From NCBI GenBank assembly GCA_041609895.1, contig JBFIPX010000035.1, positions 1 to 22,556 on the forward strand: DNA of 22,556 nucleotides, read 5' to 3'. The first letter of the stretch is position 1. Every line of letters begins with the position of its first letter. The DNA is from JAHHLP01 sp041609895. GTDB taxonomy: Bacteria; Bacteroidota; Rhodothermia; Rhodothermales; JABDKH01. A model generated the notes under the pieces. That model did not search any database and had not been told where the DNA came from. It saw nothing but the letters and a program-made list of their open reading frames with translations. Positions 16,152 through 22,556 of this stretch are shown here, piece by piece. A program made the position numbers and the translations under genes.

Positions 16152-16432
16152 GGGGTTCTTCTGTGCAACATCGAAATCTCCGCTGCCAGCGCCGCGAAGA
16201 AGATCACCAGGAACGAGGCAATAAATAGTGTACGATGTATCGGTACGGTGATGATCACGGCAGCAATTGCGGCGAGAGCAAACGCCAGCCGAGCGACTGT
16301 CCCGCCGACCACCCACAGCATGAACCTCTCGGGAGATCCAAGTGCCCGCTTGCTCATTACGTAGCCGGCAGCAGCATATGCCAAACCGAGACCTAAACCG
16401 CCAATCAGCGCCACTACCGCTACGTGCGTCAT
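16148..16432 (-). CDS. AtpI-like ATP synthase-associated membrane protein
   Basis: This 94-residue protein has about three membrane helices (4-24, 37-62, 68-86) and the pattern LAYAAAGYVMSKRA then WVVGGTVARLAFA, which resembles subunit I-type proteins that assist c-ring assembly. It overlaps atpB by the ATGA junction, supporting a role with Fo. I chose ATG at 16432; the TTG at 16468 would add 12 residues without a good signal. The similarity is weak, and identification rests mostly on position, size and topology. Confidence 0.65.
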   Translation of the reverse strand: MTHVAVVALIGGLGLGLAYAAAGYVMSKRALGSPERFMLWVVGGTVARLAFALAAIAAVIITVPIHRTLFIASFLVIFFAALAAEISMLHRRTP

Positions 16433-16554
16433 ACCGCTGCTCACCGGGTGCACCTCGCACTGTGTCAAGTTGAGAAAACTAAGAACTGACCGCTGCGAGG
16501 TCGTATCAACCGCGGTGAAGATTGGTCAAATGGAGGTGAATTATGAATGAACGG

Positions 16555-16812
16555 TTACGTGCCTCCTTTTGACCGGCGGTTCTTTTCCTCCAGTTCGCGG
16601 ATGAGACGGTAAAGATAGAAGGCGAGAATCGCGACTCCTACGACCGCACCGACGAGCGTAAGCCAAGGCAGGGTGTCGAACTTCGAGTCGAGCCAGAAGC
16701 CTCCGCCGGCAAAGAGCGCCATGGTCAGCGCCATCTGCATTCCAAGTCCGAGCAACGGCCCGGCTTCACCAAAGCTCCGCCGCCAGTCCGACCTACCCTC
16801 GGACTCCGTCAC
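16555..16812 (-). CDS. AtpZ/AtpI family Fo-associated protein
   Basis: The 85-residue protein has two membrane helices (about 20-37 and 50-68) with the family motif FAGGGFWLDSKFDTLPWLTL and the end FYLYRLIRELEEKNRR. AtpZ proteins sit upstream of atp genes and assist ATP synthase assembly or ion handling. The start is a GTG directly after the bactofilin stop (TAG then GTG with no gap), so translation is very probably coupled to bactofilin. About 120 bases separate it from the AtpI-like gene, room for a new promoter or an RNA processing site. Confidence 0.8.
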   Translation of the reverse strand: MTESEGRSDWRRSFGEAGPLLGLGMQMALTMALFAGGGFWLDSKFDTLPWLTLVGAVVGVAILAFYLYRLIRELEEKNRRSKGGT

Positions 16813-17280
16813 CTAGGCCGACGCCTTGAGCTCGGCAGACTCGGAGGCAGGTTTGGAGATCTCCTTGCCTTTAATGTCCTTGGCGCGAACGCTGGTCATC
16901 TGTCCCATCTCGCACTGTCCGTTGAAGGAAGCTCCCTCCTCAACGACGAGCCGGGCCGCCTTGATGTCTGCGTCGACGCGAGCCGCCCCTTTCAGGACAC
17001 ACAGCTCACGGATGTTGATCTGGCCCTGAACGTCGCCAGCAATATCAGCGCTCGCTGCTACGAGTTCTCCGTTGATGGATCCTTCCTTGGCCACGATCAC
17101 CTTTCCGTCCACGTCGAGATTACCGACTACGCGACCACTTACGCGCACATCGCTCTCAGATCGCAGCGTGCCTTCGATGACCGTGCCCTCTCCGATCATG
17201 TTGATCTGACCAGGGTTCGATGGGGGGGTGGGTTGTTTTGACATGACTTCGTCGTTGTTACGGTTGCTAAGCAGTGCCAT
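16813..17280 (-). CDS. Bactofilin
   Basis: The 155-residue protein has a short variable N-terminus and a beta-helix core (about 28-130) of repeats rich in Gly and Val, for example GTVIEGTLRSESDVRVSGRV and DVDGKVIVAKEGSINGEL, followed by a charged tail. Bactofilins form membrane-linked filaments without nucleotide and place cell-wall enzymes. Its upstream neighbour is an M23 peptidase, a pairing known for cell-shape control in several bacteria (as with ccmA and csd1 of Helicobacter). The start at 17280 could also be ATG at 17244. It is followed directly by AtpZ. Confidence 0.9.
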   Translation of the reverse strand: MALLSNRNNDEVMSKQPTPPSNPGQINMIGEGTVIEGTLRSESDVRVSGRVVGNLDVDGKVIVAKEGSINGELVAASADIAGDVQGQINIRELCVLKGAARVDADIKAARLVVEEGASFNGQCEMGQMTSVRAKDIKGKEISKPASESAELKASA

Positions 17281-17295
17281 TTTTGGGAGTCGAGG

Positions 17296-18204
17296 TTATA
17301 ACGACAGGAAGAACAGGTTGGGGTCCTGAGCGAGCCCGTTCTGCCACAATTCAAAGTGCAGGTGTGGACCCGTCGAAATCTCGCCGGAGTTTCCGGATTG
17401 CGCGATGGGTTCACGCTCCCGGACGCGATCGCCGACGTTCTTCAGTAGTCGTTGATTGTGTTTATAAACTGAAATGTAGCCTCTCGCGTGCTGGATCGCT
17501 ATCGCATGACCACCTTCGTAGGTCCAATCTGCAAAGATAACGTACCCATCGCCAACGGATCGAACCACCGAACCTTCCTCTACAGCAATATCAACACCGT
17601 AGTGGCCAATTCTGGGCTCGAAACCTCTTGTGTTGAAACCTTGCACGGGAGGTACAGTGGGAAACCGGAGTGTTGTGAGGAACTTCTCTGAAACATCGTC
17701 AAGAATTTCGCGAGATGAAGCGGCTACGGGAAGAACGTCTAGCTCTGCAGCCGGCTGCGCGTGGTCTGTCCAGTTCGCCGACGTCGGACGCGAGGCTACC
17801 GGTGGTTGCCCCTCCGCTACGTCGCCGTAAGGCGCCATTCCCCGCTCGGATTCATCCGGGTCCTCGACGTCTAGCTGGCCGGTGATCAGCTTGCGCATGT
17901 GCTCCGCGTAATTTGACTGAGCTTTCACCGAGTCCTCCAGGGCGGCCAGGCGCAGGGCGTTTAGTCGTGCATTGCGTCGCAATTCTTCCGTGCCATACCC
18001 CGGAATGAACTCGCGGATGGGAGTGAAAAAGATTGCAGCTACCGTTACAATCACGAGCATGAAGGCGATGCCAAAAAGCCTCCCCAGCACCCTTAAGGGC
18101 CGAATTCTATATTGACGCGGCTCGCCGGTGCCTTCATCGTCGATGAAGATCACCCGGTTCACGCGCCCGACGTCGTGGAAGAACTCGGAGAAGAAGCTGC
18201 GCAT
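17296..18204 (-). CDS. Membrane-anchored M23 family peptidoglycan peptidase
   Basis: The 302-residue protein has a short cytosolic N-terminus, one membrane helix (about 41-62), a coiled-coil-like linker (about 74-105), a variable region, and an M23 LytM-type domain. The zinc motifs are H201 and D205 in HYGVDIA and H283 in GPHLHFELW (with H281), plus H249 in YKHN, so the enzyme looks active. It probably cuts peptide cross-links in peptidoglycan and acts with the bactofilin encoded 15 bases downstream. I chose ATG at 18204; a GTG at 18252 would add 16 residues. It is divergent from rpsT. Confidence 0.87.
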   Translation of the reverse strand: MRSFFSEFFHDVGRVNRVIFIDDEGTGEPRQYRIRPLRVLGRLFGIAFMLVIVTVAAIFFTPIREFIPGYGTEELRRNARLNALRLAALEDSVKAQSNYAEHMRKLITGQLDVEDPDESERGMAPYGDVAEGQPPVASRPTSANWTDHAQPAAELDVLPVAASSREILDDVSEKFLTTLRFPTVPPVQGFNTRGFEPRIGHYGVDIAVEEGSVVRSVGDGYVIFADWTYEGGHAIAIQHARGYISVYKHNQRLLKNVGDRVREREPIAQSGNSGEISTGPHLHFELWQNGLAQDPNLFFLSL

Positions 18205-18286
18205 GGAGGGCGTGGGTGGCTGGAACGCGGACCAACGCTCCCTTGCGGTCACAGTTCCAGATGACCAGCCGACAACGCTGGAGTCG

Positions 18287-18316
18287 TTGACTTGCTATCT
18301 ACTCGTATCGTACATT
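18287..18316 (+). promoter_or_regulatory. Probable rpsT promoter
   Basis: TTGACT (18287-18292) is followed after 18 bases by TACATT (18311-18316), about 35 bases before the rpsT ATG. The -35 box matches 5 of 6 and the -10 box 4 of 6 of the sigma70 consensus. Whether this lineage uses that consensus is uncertain. Confidence 0.45.
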
Positions 18317-18351
18317 ATAAGGCTATAGATAATTGCAGCACCCGAATTCAC

Positions 18352-18606
18352 ATGCCTCAGCACAAGTCCGCCATCAAGCGCGTCCGTCAGAACGAACGCC
18401 GGCGTCTGCGCAACCGGTACCACAAGAGCCGGATCCGTACGATGATCAAGAGTCTCAGGGAGACCACGGACAAGAACGAAGCGGCCCAACGCCTGAACGA
18501 AGTCAAGTCCTACCTCGACCGCCTTTCCTCCAAGGGCATTGTTCACCGCAATACCGCAGCCAATTATAAGAGCAAGCTCGAGAGACACGTCGTCGAGCTG
18601 GACTGA
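18352..18606 (+). CDS. rpsT: 30S ribosomal protein S20
   Basis: The 84-residue, very basic protein starts MPQHKSAIKRVRQNERRRLR and consists of helices with the S20 pattern (NRYHKSRIRTMIKSLRE, then IVHRNTAANYKSKLERHV). It binds 16S rRNA in the body of the small subunit. Start is ATG at 18352; upstream in-frame codons are leader. It is a single-gene unit, divergent from the M23 gene, with a probable promoter 35 bases before it. Confidence 0.96.
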   Translation: MPQHKSAIKRVRQNERRRLRNRYHKSRIRTMIKSLRETTDKNEAAQRLNEVKSYLDRLSSKGIVHRNTAANYKSKLERHVVELD

Positions 18607-19007
18607 CGCTCTTGCGAAACGCAGGGCCCCGAGGAAGACCTTCCCAAAAACCCGCCGAACGGGCCAAAATTGCCAATACTTCTTTGTTTTTTTTTATATT
18701 CGCACAGAATCGTGCTATCCCACTGTGTATTATAGCCGATAACTGCGCCTGACCTTGAGCAAACATCGCAAACGACGGTTTTCCCGCCGTTTATGCGGTT
18801 GGCGCCGGTTGCCCTGGAAAACGGAGAAGCTTTGATAAGGCCCGGCTCGAGACTAACAGGACCAAATGCAGCGCGAGTGAGCGCTCTTTTCAGTTGGTTT
18901 TTATCACGAACAACCCGCTCTCCGGAGCCAACCCGCGTATGAACTCAGTTACGACGCGAAATCTAACCAGAACCATGATTACCCGCACATTTGGAGGGAT
19001 CTTGCAA
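18607..19007 (+). other. 400-base leader between rpsT and the OmpA-like gene
   Basis: No convincing gene is seen. The stretch holds a T-run at 18686-18694 (one G interrupts the T-rich stretch before it), which may end the rpsT transcript although no strong hairpin precedes it. A possible promoter pair is TTGCCA (18670-18675) and TATATT (18695-18700) with long 19-base spacing. An imperfect inverted repeat lies at 18770-18792 (AAACGACGG with CCGCCGTTT, one mismatch). A small terminator-like hairpin lies at 18870-18890. In-frame codons from 18894 are an artefact of the ORF extending upstream of the true ompA start. Confidence 0.5.
18870..18890 (+). promoter_or_regulatory. Small terminator-like hairpin in the OmpA leader
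   Basis: AGCGC (18870-18874) pairs with GCGCT (18881-18885) around a GAGTGA loop and is followed by CTTTT. It lies about 120 bases before the OmpA start codon. Five pairs is short for a terminator, so attenuation is only a possibility. Confidence 0.3.
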
Positions 19008-20573
19008 ATGAACAGGCGTAACCTGTCTATTTTCGCCGTCGCTCTCGCCATGCTCCTGAGCATAGCGGACTTCGCGCAAGCCCAGTCGCGCTTTCGTGCC
19101 GACCAGACGGTCTACATAAAAGCGCGCGTCGGTATGGGTACCTACCTCGGTACCCGCGATGGCAACGTCGATAGCTCAATCGGTGACTACATCAGCGATG
19201 CCGAGCTACTCTTCGGTGCCGAAGTCGGCGTTCAACTCACGAGCGCATTCGGCGTCGGAGTTGTCTTCAACACGTCGACCTACGATCAGTTTAAGTCACC
19301 GGGGATCGTCCCAAGCTCCGACCCTTCCAACCCGGGAGTGTCGATCGTTGACGGTGAAAGCAGCGACCGTCGCTCGTCTGTCCACCTCGCAGCGACGCTG
19401 CGCGCGTGGGACGCCAAGCGCCTGTCGCCGTACCTCGTAGGTGGTCTCGGTGCAACTTTCGGGAAGATCAATAGCGATCTTGGAACGAAGGTCGGTTTCA
19501 GCCCGATGCTAGGCGTCGGCGTCGATCTCGCCCTCACCGACCAGATCGGTTTCTTCGCCGAGTTCAACGCATTAGGCGTGTTTGACGATGTGGCGATCGA
19601 CGGCATCGAGGGTGGAGACAACATCGGTGGCGCAGACAGCGGCAGCGGTTCGTACGACGCCCTCGACTACGGCGTCATCGGCCTGCGCGTCAACTTCTCG
19701 AAGCCGTTCCGACCCGTGGTGGTCGTGACCGCTACGGGACCGGCCGAACTCGTCACCGGCGAAGAGGGAACGTTTGAAGCGTCCATCAATGCCGATGCTA
19801 CCGCACCGGTCACGTATACGTGGGACTTCGGCGACGGCACGACGGCTTCGGGTCTCGTGGCGACGCACAGCTACGCGTCCGACGGCAACTACACCGCTAC
19901 GTTCACGGCTCGCAACAAGCGCAGCTCGGACTCGCGGACCGTTGCAGTCACAGTCGTTCGCCCGATCCAGGCGCCGTCGATCGTGACGGTCACGTACGAG
20001 CCGACCGCTCCCGACACGCAGACGCCGGTCAAGTTCAGCGCGAATGTTCGCGCCGACGACCGAGAGGTCACTGGCTATGCATGGGACTTCGGCGACGGCA
20101 ACACGTCGACCGAGGCGAGCCCGACGCACACCTTCGCTACGCCGGGCACCTACACGGTTACCCTCCGGGCATCGAACTCGGCAGGCTCCGACACGCGAAC
20201 CGTCACAGTTACGGTTAATCCGTACGAGGCGGCCATCTGCCGTGAGCTTACCGACCTCAACCCGGCGTTCTTCAACCGCAACTCGAGCACGCTTACGGAT
20301 GAGGCCCGTGCTGCCCTGCAGGACAATGCGGACATCCTCACCGAGTGCCCGAACATCTGCGTGAAGATCGAAGGCTACGCTGCTCCAGGCGAGCGTAACG
20401 CTATGAACCTCTCGACCGCACGCGCCAATGCCGTGCAGAAGTTCTACACGGACAACGGCATCGCTGCCAGCCGCCTCACGGCTGAGGGCAAGGGCCGCGT
20501 ACCGGGCGTGAGCCGCAAGGAAGGATCGAGCCAGTACCGGCGCGTCGACTCGATTCCGGGTCAGTGCATGTAG
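19008..20573 (+). CDS. OmpA-like outer-membrane protein with two PKD domains
   Basis: The 521-residue protein starts at ATG 19008, nine bases after a strong GGAGGG. It has a signal peptide (about 1-25, ending QAQ), an OmpA-type beta-barrel (27-233), two PKD domains (about 238-316 and 325-403, each with the WDFGDG motif) and a C-terminal OmpA peptidoglycan-binding-like domain (about 411-518). It probably links the outer membrane to the cell wall and may be very abundant: few rare codons, strong Shine-Dalgarno, strong terminator. R472 of the MNLSTARANAV motif is kept, but the Asp that usually binds diaminopimelate (in the GHTD-like motif) is Ala459 in GYAAPGE. It stands alone between rpsT and queG. 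Confidence 0.9.
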   Translation: MNRRNLSIFAVALAMLLSIADFAQAQSRFRADQTVYIKARVGMGTYLGTRDGNVDSSIGDYISDAELLFGAEVGVQLTSAFGVGVVFNTSTYDQFKSPGIVPSSDPSNPGVSIVDGESSDRRSSVHLAATLRAWDAKRLSPYLVGGLGATFGKINSDLGTKVGFSPMLGVGVDLALTDQIGFFAEFNALGVFDDVAIDGIEGGDNIGGADSGSGSYDALDYGVIGLRVNFSKPFRPVVVVTATGPAELVTGEEGTFEASINADATAPVTYTWDFGDGTTASGLVATHSYASDGNYTATFTARNKRSSDSRTVAVTVVRPIQAPSIVTVTYEPTAPDTQTPVKFSANVRADDREVTGYAWDFGDGNTSTEASPTHTFATPGTYTVTLRASNSAGSDTRTVTVTVNPYEAAICRELTDLNPAFFNRNSSTLTDEARAALQDNADILTECPNICVKIEGYAAPGERNAMNLSTARANAVQKFYTDNGIAASRLTAEGKGRVPGVSRKEGSSQYRRVDSIPGQCM

Positions 20574-20600
20574 TAACGCCTGAATAAGGCAACTCAAGTG

Positions 20601-20636
20601 AAAGGGGCGGGTCGCGCATGCGGCTCGCCCCTTTTT
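20601..20636 (+). terminator. Strong intrinsic terminator after the OmpA-like gene
   Basis: AAAGGGGCG (20601-20609) pairs with CGCCCCTTT, extended by wobble and Watson-Crick pairs (GGTCGC with GCGGCT) to a 15-pair stem with GCAT loop, followed by TTTTT. It lies 28 bases after the stop codon. Confidence 0.92.
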
Positions 20637-20732
20637 ACTTTCTTGCCCACCGCAGCTCCGGATAAGAAACCATGTGACGGATGATTCCTAAGACCTCCTG
20701 CACCAACCGCCGCTCCAAAGCGTCGCATAGAA

Positions 20733-21701
20733 ATGACCGAGTCATCCAACCCTGCCAAACTCAAGTCCGAGCTCAAGGCAGAGGCGCGCAGGATAGGGTT
20801 CCTCGCTTGCGGGGTGGCCAAAGCCCAGCGGCTTGACGAGGAGGCGCGACGCCTCGAAGAGTGGCTTGGTCGCGGGCTCCACGGTTCAATGACTTGGATG
20901 GAGAATCACTTTGAGAAACGCATTGACCCAACGCGTCTCGTGGAAGGAGCCCAAACCGTCATTTCAGTCATTGACACCTACCATCAGCCGGCCCACCAAC
21001 ATCCCGCGGATTCCCGCGTCGGTCGAATCAGTCGATACGCTTGGGGCGACGACTACCATCAGGTTGTGAAGAAGAAACTGTTCGAGCTTCTTGAATGGCT
21101 CGAGCACAGCGCAGGCACCATAAACGGCCGCGTCTTCGTTGACTCGGCGCCCGTTATGGACAAGGTATGGGCCGAGCGCTCCGGCCTGGGCTGGATCGGA
21201 AAGAATACCAATCTAATCTCCCGATCCGCCGGTTCGTTCTTCTTCATCGGCGAGATTGTCGTCGACCTCGTTCTGGAACCCGACGAACGCGGACTGGACT
21301 ACTGCGGCAGCTGCACCAGATGCATTGATGCGTGTCCGACCGATGCCCTGTTTCAGCCGTATGCCATCGACTCCAACCGGTGCATCTCTTATCTAACGAT
21401 CGAACACAGGGATGACGACATACCCGCGGAACTCACCTCGAAGTTTGGCGGATGGATCTTCGGATGCGATATCTGTCAGGACGTATGCCCATGGAACAAG
21501 TTTGCGCAGCCCGCGCGCGACTCCGCCTACTTGCCACGCGCGGGTGTCATTGATACGCCCCTTCGTGAGTGGATCGAAATCAATCTCGATGAATACCGGA
21601 AACGCTTTCGAAATAACCCGGTGAAACGCGCTCGGTACGACGGACTCAAGCGGAATATACGCCTGGCCCTGGCGGCGAGTGGCACTCAGACGGAGCCCTG
21701 A
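20733..21701 (+). CDS. queG: Epoxyqueuosine reductase
   Basis: The 322-residue enzyme makes queuosine in tRNA by reducing epoxyqueuosine, using cobalamin and two 4Fe-4S clusters. The ferredoxin-like Cys pattern is C191, C194, C197, C201 (CGSCTRCIDACP) with C217, C245, C248 and C252 (CDICQDVCPWN), eight cysteines in all. The VDSAPVMDK motif (D137) is the conserved catalytic-site aspartate region. The length (322) is shorter than the E. coli protein of about 380, which has an extra C-terminal repeat domain, but fits Bacteroidota QueG. It follows the OmpA terminator, so it needs its own promoter, and overlaps the convergent kinase gene by 16 bases. Confidence 0.93.
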   Translation: MTESSNPAKLKSELKAEARRIGFLACGVAKAQRLDEEARRLEEWLGRGLHGSMTWMENHFEKRIDPTRLVEGAQTVISVIDTYHQPAHQHPADSRVGRISRYAWGDDYHQVVKKKLFELLEWLEHSAGTINGRVFVDSAPVMDKVWAERSGLGWIGKNTNLISRSAGSFFFIGEIVVDLVLEPDERGLDYCGSCTRCIDACPTDALFQPYAIDSNRCISYLTIEHRDDDIPAELTSKFGGWIFGCDICQDVCPWNKFAQPARDSAYLPRAGVIDTPLREWIEINLDEYRKRFRNNPVKRARYDGLKRNIRLALAASGTQTEP

Positions 21702-22556
21702 TCTGGCGTCGAGGGCAGCTCGATGATGACGGTGGTGCCGTGACCCTGTCGGCTTTGTACGATGATGTCGCCGCCCATCCTTGCGATTATTCTCTGCGAT
21801 ACAGCCAACCCCAAACCCGCACCCTCAAATCTCCGATTCAAAACAGGATCGGCTTGAGCGAACGGGTCAAAGATGCGCGCAACGTACTCTGGATCCATGC
21901 CGATGCCCGTATCCTCAATTCGGATGCACGCACGACCGTCCTCAAGATCCGTCCGTATCGTCACACGGCCTTCAGCCGTAAACTTGAGGGCATTATGGAT
22001 CACTCGAGATAGTACAGCCTTGAGTCGCTCCCCGTCCGCGATACAGTGCACGGCATTGGAAAGATCGGCGACGACGTCTACCGGGTTCTCAAACCGTGTA
22101 ACGCAGATTTCCAGGACGTCTCTCGCTAGCTCGTCGAGTCGCAGCTCCTGCCGTTGAATCGATACGATTCCGGTTTCGAGTTGAGCGAACTCGATCAGGT
22201 CTGACACCAGTCGCTCGAGGTCGCTGGCACGCTCCCGAATGGCAGCGACAAACTCAGTGAGTTGATCGTCGGACAAGCCACGCGTGGTGATGTGGTCTTC
22301 AAGTATTTCTGCATAGCCGCGGATCGTCCCGACGGGCGTTCTTAGTTCGTGACTGAGCGTGGCGATAAGCTCCGTCTTCATGCGGCTGTCGGCATCTGCT
22401 CGGTCGCGTTCGCGCTCCAGCACTGCCTCTGCTCTCTTGACGTCCGTGACGTCCTGAACGGTGATGACGCCGCCGGCCACGCGGCCGTCCATGTTTCGGA
22501 TGGAGGTACCCGACACGCGCATCCACATGTTGGGAGATGCCGGTCGGGGTGCGTAG
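21686..22556 (-). CDS. PAS-linked sensor histidine kinase, 5' end outside the window
   Basis: Numbering from an internal ATG at 22528, the 280 visible residues hold the end of a PAS domain (RNMDGRVAGGVITVQDVTD, about 11-29), a linker coiled coil, the HisKA domain with H60 in LSHELRTPVGTIRGY, and the HATPase domain: N box VIHNALKFT (about 180-188), G1 DTGIGM, F box IFDPFAQAD, G2 GAGLGLAVS. So the catalytic core is complete. The frame stays open past the right edge (residues YAPRPASPN before the ATG), so the sensor part is cut off, and 22528 is not the real start. No response regulator is visible. It converges on queG with a 16-base overlap. Confidence 0.9.
   Translation of the reverse strand, partial: YAPRPASPNMWMRVSGTSIRNMDGRVAGGVITVQDVTDVKRAEAVLERERDRADADSRMKTELIATLSHELRTPVGTIRGYAEILEDHITTRGLSDDQLTEFVAAIRERASDLERLVSDLIEFAQLETGIVSIQRQELRLDELARDVLEICVTRFENPVDVVADLSNAVHCIADGERLKAVLSRVIHNALKFTAEGRVTIRTDLEDGRACIRIEDTGIGMDPEYVARIFDPFAQADPVLNRRFEGAGLGLAVSQRIIARMGGDIIVQSRQGHGTTVIIELPSTPDQGSV

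Noticed and set aside
14880..16460. Full 526-residue reading of AtpB from 16460
   Set aside because: The first 103 residues are Arg/Cys/Gly rich and lie out of frame inside the AtpI-like gene; the ATG at 16151 with ATGA overlap is the realistic start.
16463..16468. Perfect TTGACA on the minus strand before the AtpI-like gene, and TTGACC at 16524-16529
   Set aside because: No acceptable -10 box follows either at 16-18 bases, so I do not call an atp promoter here, though the 120-base gap makes one possible.
16543..16572. Nine-codon + strand frame with a perfect GGAGGTG upstream
   Set aside because: Very short, antisense to the end of AtpZ and without other support; probably chance.
19821..20101. 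Near-identical DNA stretch (tgggacttcggcgacggca) occurring twice
   Set aside because: It encodes the WDFGDG motif of the two PKD domains; the repeat is explained by domain duplication and codon bias, not by a mobile repeat.
19572..20597. 341-residue minus-strand frame within the OmpA-like gene
   Set aside because: It mirrors the GC-rich, codon-biased OmpA gene and has a Val/Arg-rich composition typical of antisense frames.

Overview
The window looks like a chromosomal segment of a Rhodothermota/Bacteroidota-like bacterium, probably a Rhodothermales relative. The pointers are a Bacteroidota-type RpoZ, a CBM9-DUF5916 outer-membrane protein, an OmpA protein with PKD domains, an AtpB with a signal peptide and acidic periplasmic insert, and an atp cluster without atpD and atpC. 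This assignment is inferred from gene types, not from a database search. There is no rRNA, CRISPR array, IS element, integrase or phage gene. The region reads as core genome with a few less characterised exported proteins.

Left part (1-6530): a GH113-like TIM-barrel glycosidase enters from the left edge on the + strand. It converges on a minus-strand trio with overlapping stop and start codons: a CBM9-DUF5916 outer-membrane barrel, a LolA-like lipoprotein and an HEGLH membrane metalloprotease. Upstream of the trio is rpoZ with its own intrinsic terminator, then a + strand PrcB-like exported protein converging on a minus-strand secreted protein with two similar alpha/beta halves.

Middle (6804-10775): a minus-strand tripartite export cluster runs tolC-like, macA/hlyD-like, macB/lolD-like ATPase, but no FtsX/MacB permease follows. 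Upstream of tolC lie two serine tRNA genes (UGA and GCU anticodons), also on the minus strand.

ATP synthase region (10869-18204), all minus strand: M23 peptidase, bactofilin, AtpZ, an AtpI-like protein, atpB, atpE, atpF, atpH, atpA, atpG. This links an envelope-shape pair (M23 and bactofilin) with the Fo and F1 stalk genes. The c subunit carries proton-type rather than sodium-type residues. AtpD (beta) and AtpC (epsilon) must be elsewhere.

Right part (18287-22556): rpsT is transcribed divergently from the M23 gene. After about 400 bases of noncoding leader comes an abundant-type OmpA-like porin (barrel, two PKD domains, OmpA_C) with a very strong terminator, then queG for queuosine synthesis. 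QueG overlaps tail to tail with a PAS-linked sensor histidine kinase that runs off the right edge. I see no obvious new defence or mobile system. The least explained parts are the coupled barrel/LolA-like/metalloprotease trio, the permease-less export cluster and the OmpA domain lacking its usual Asp.
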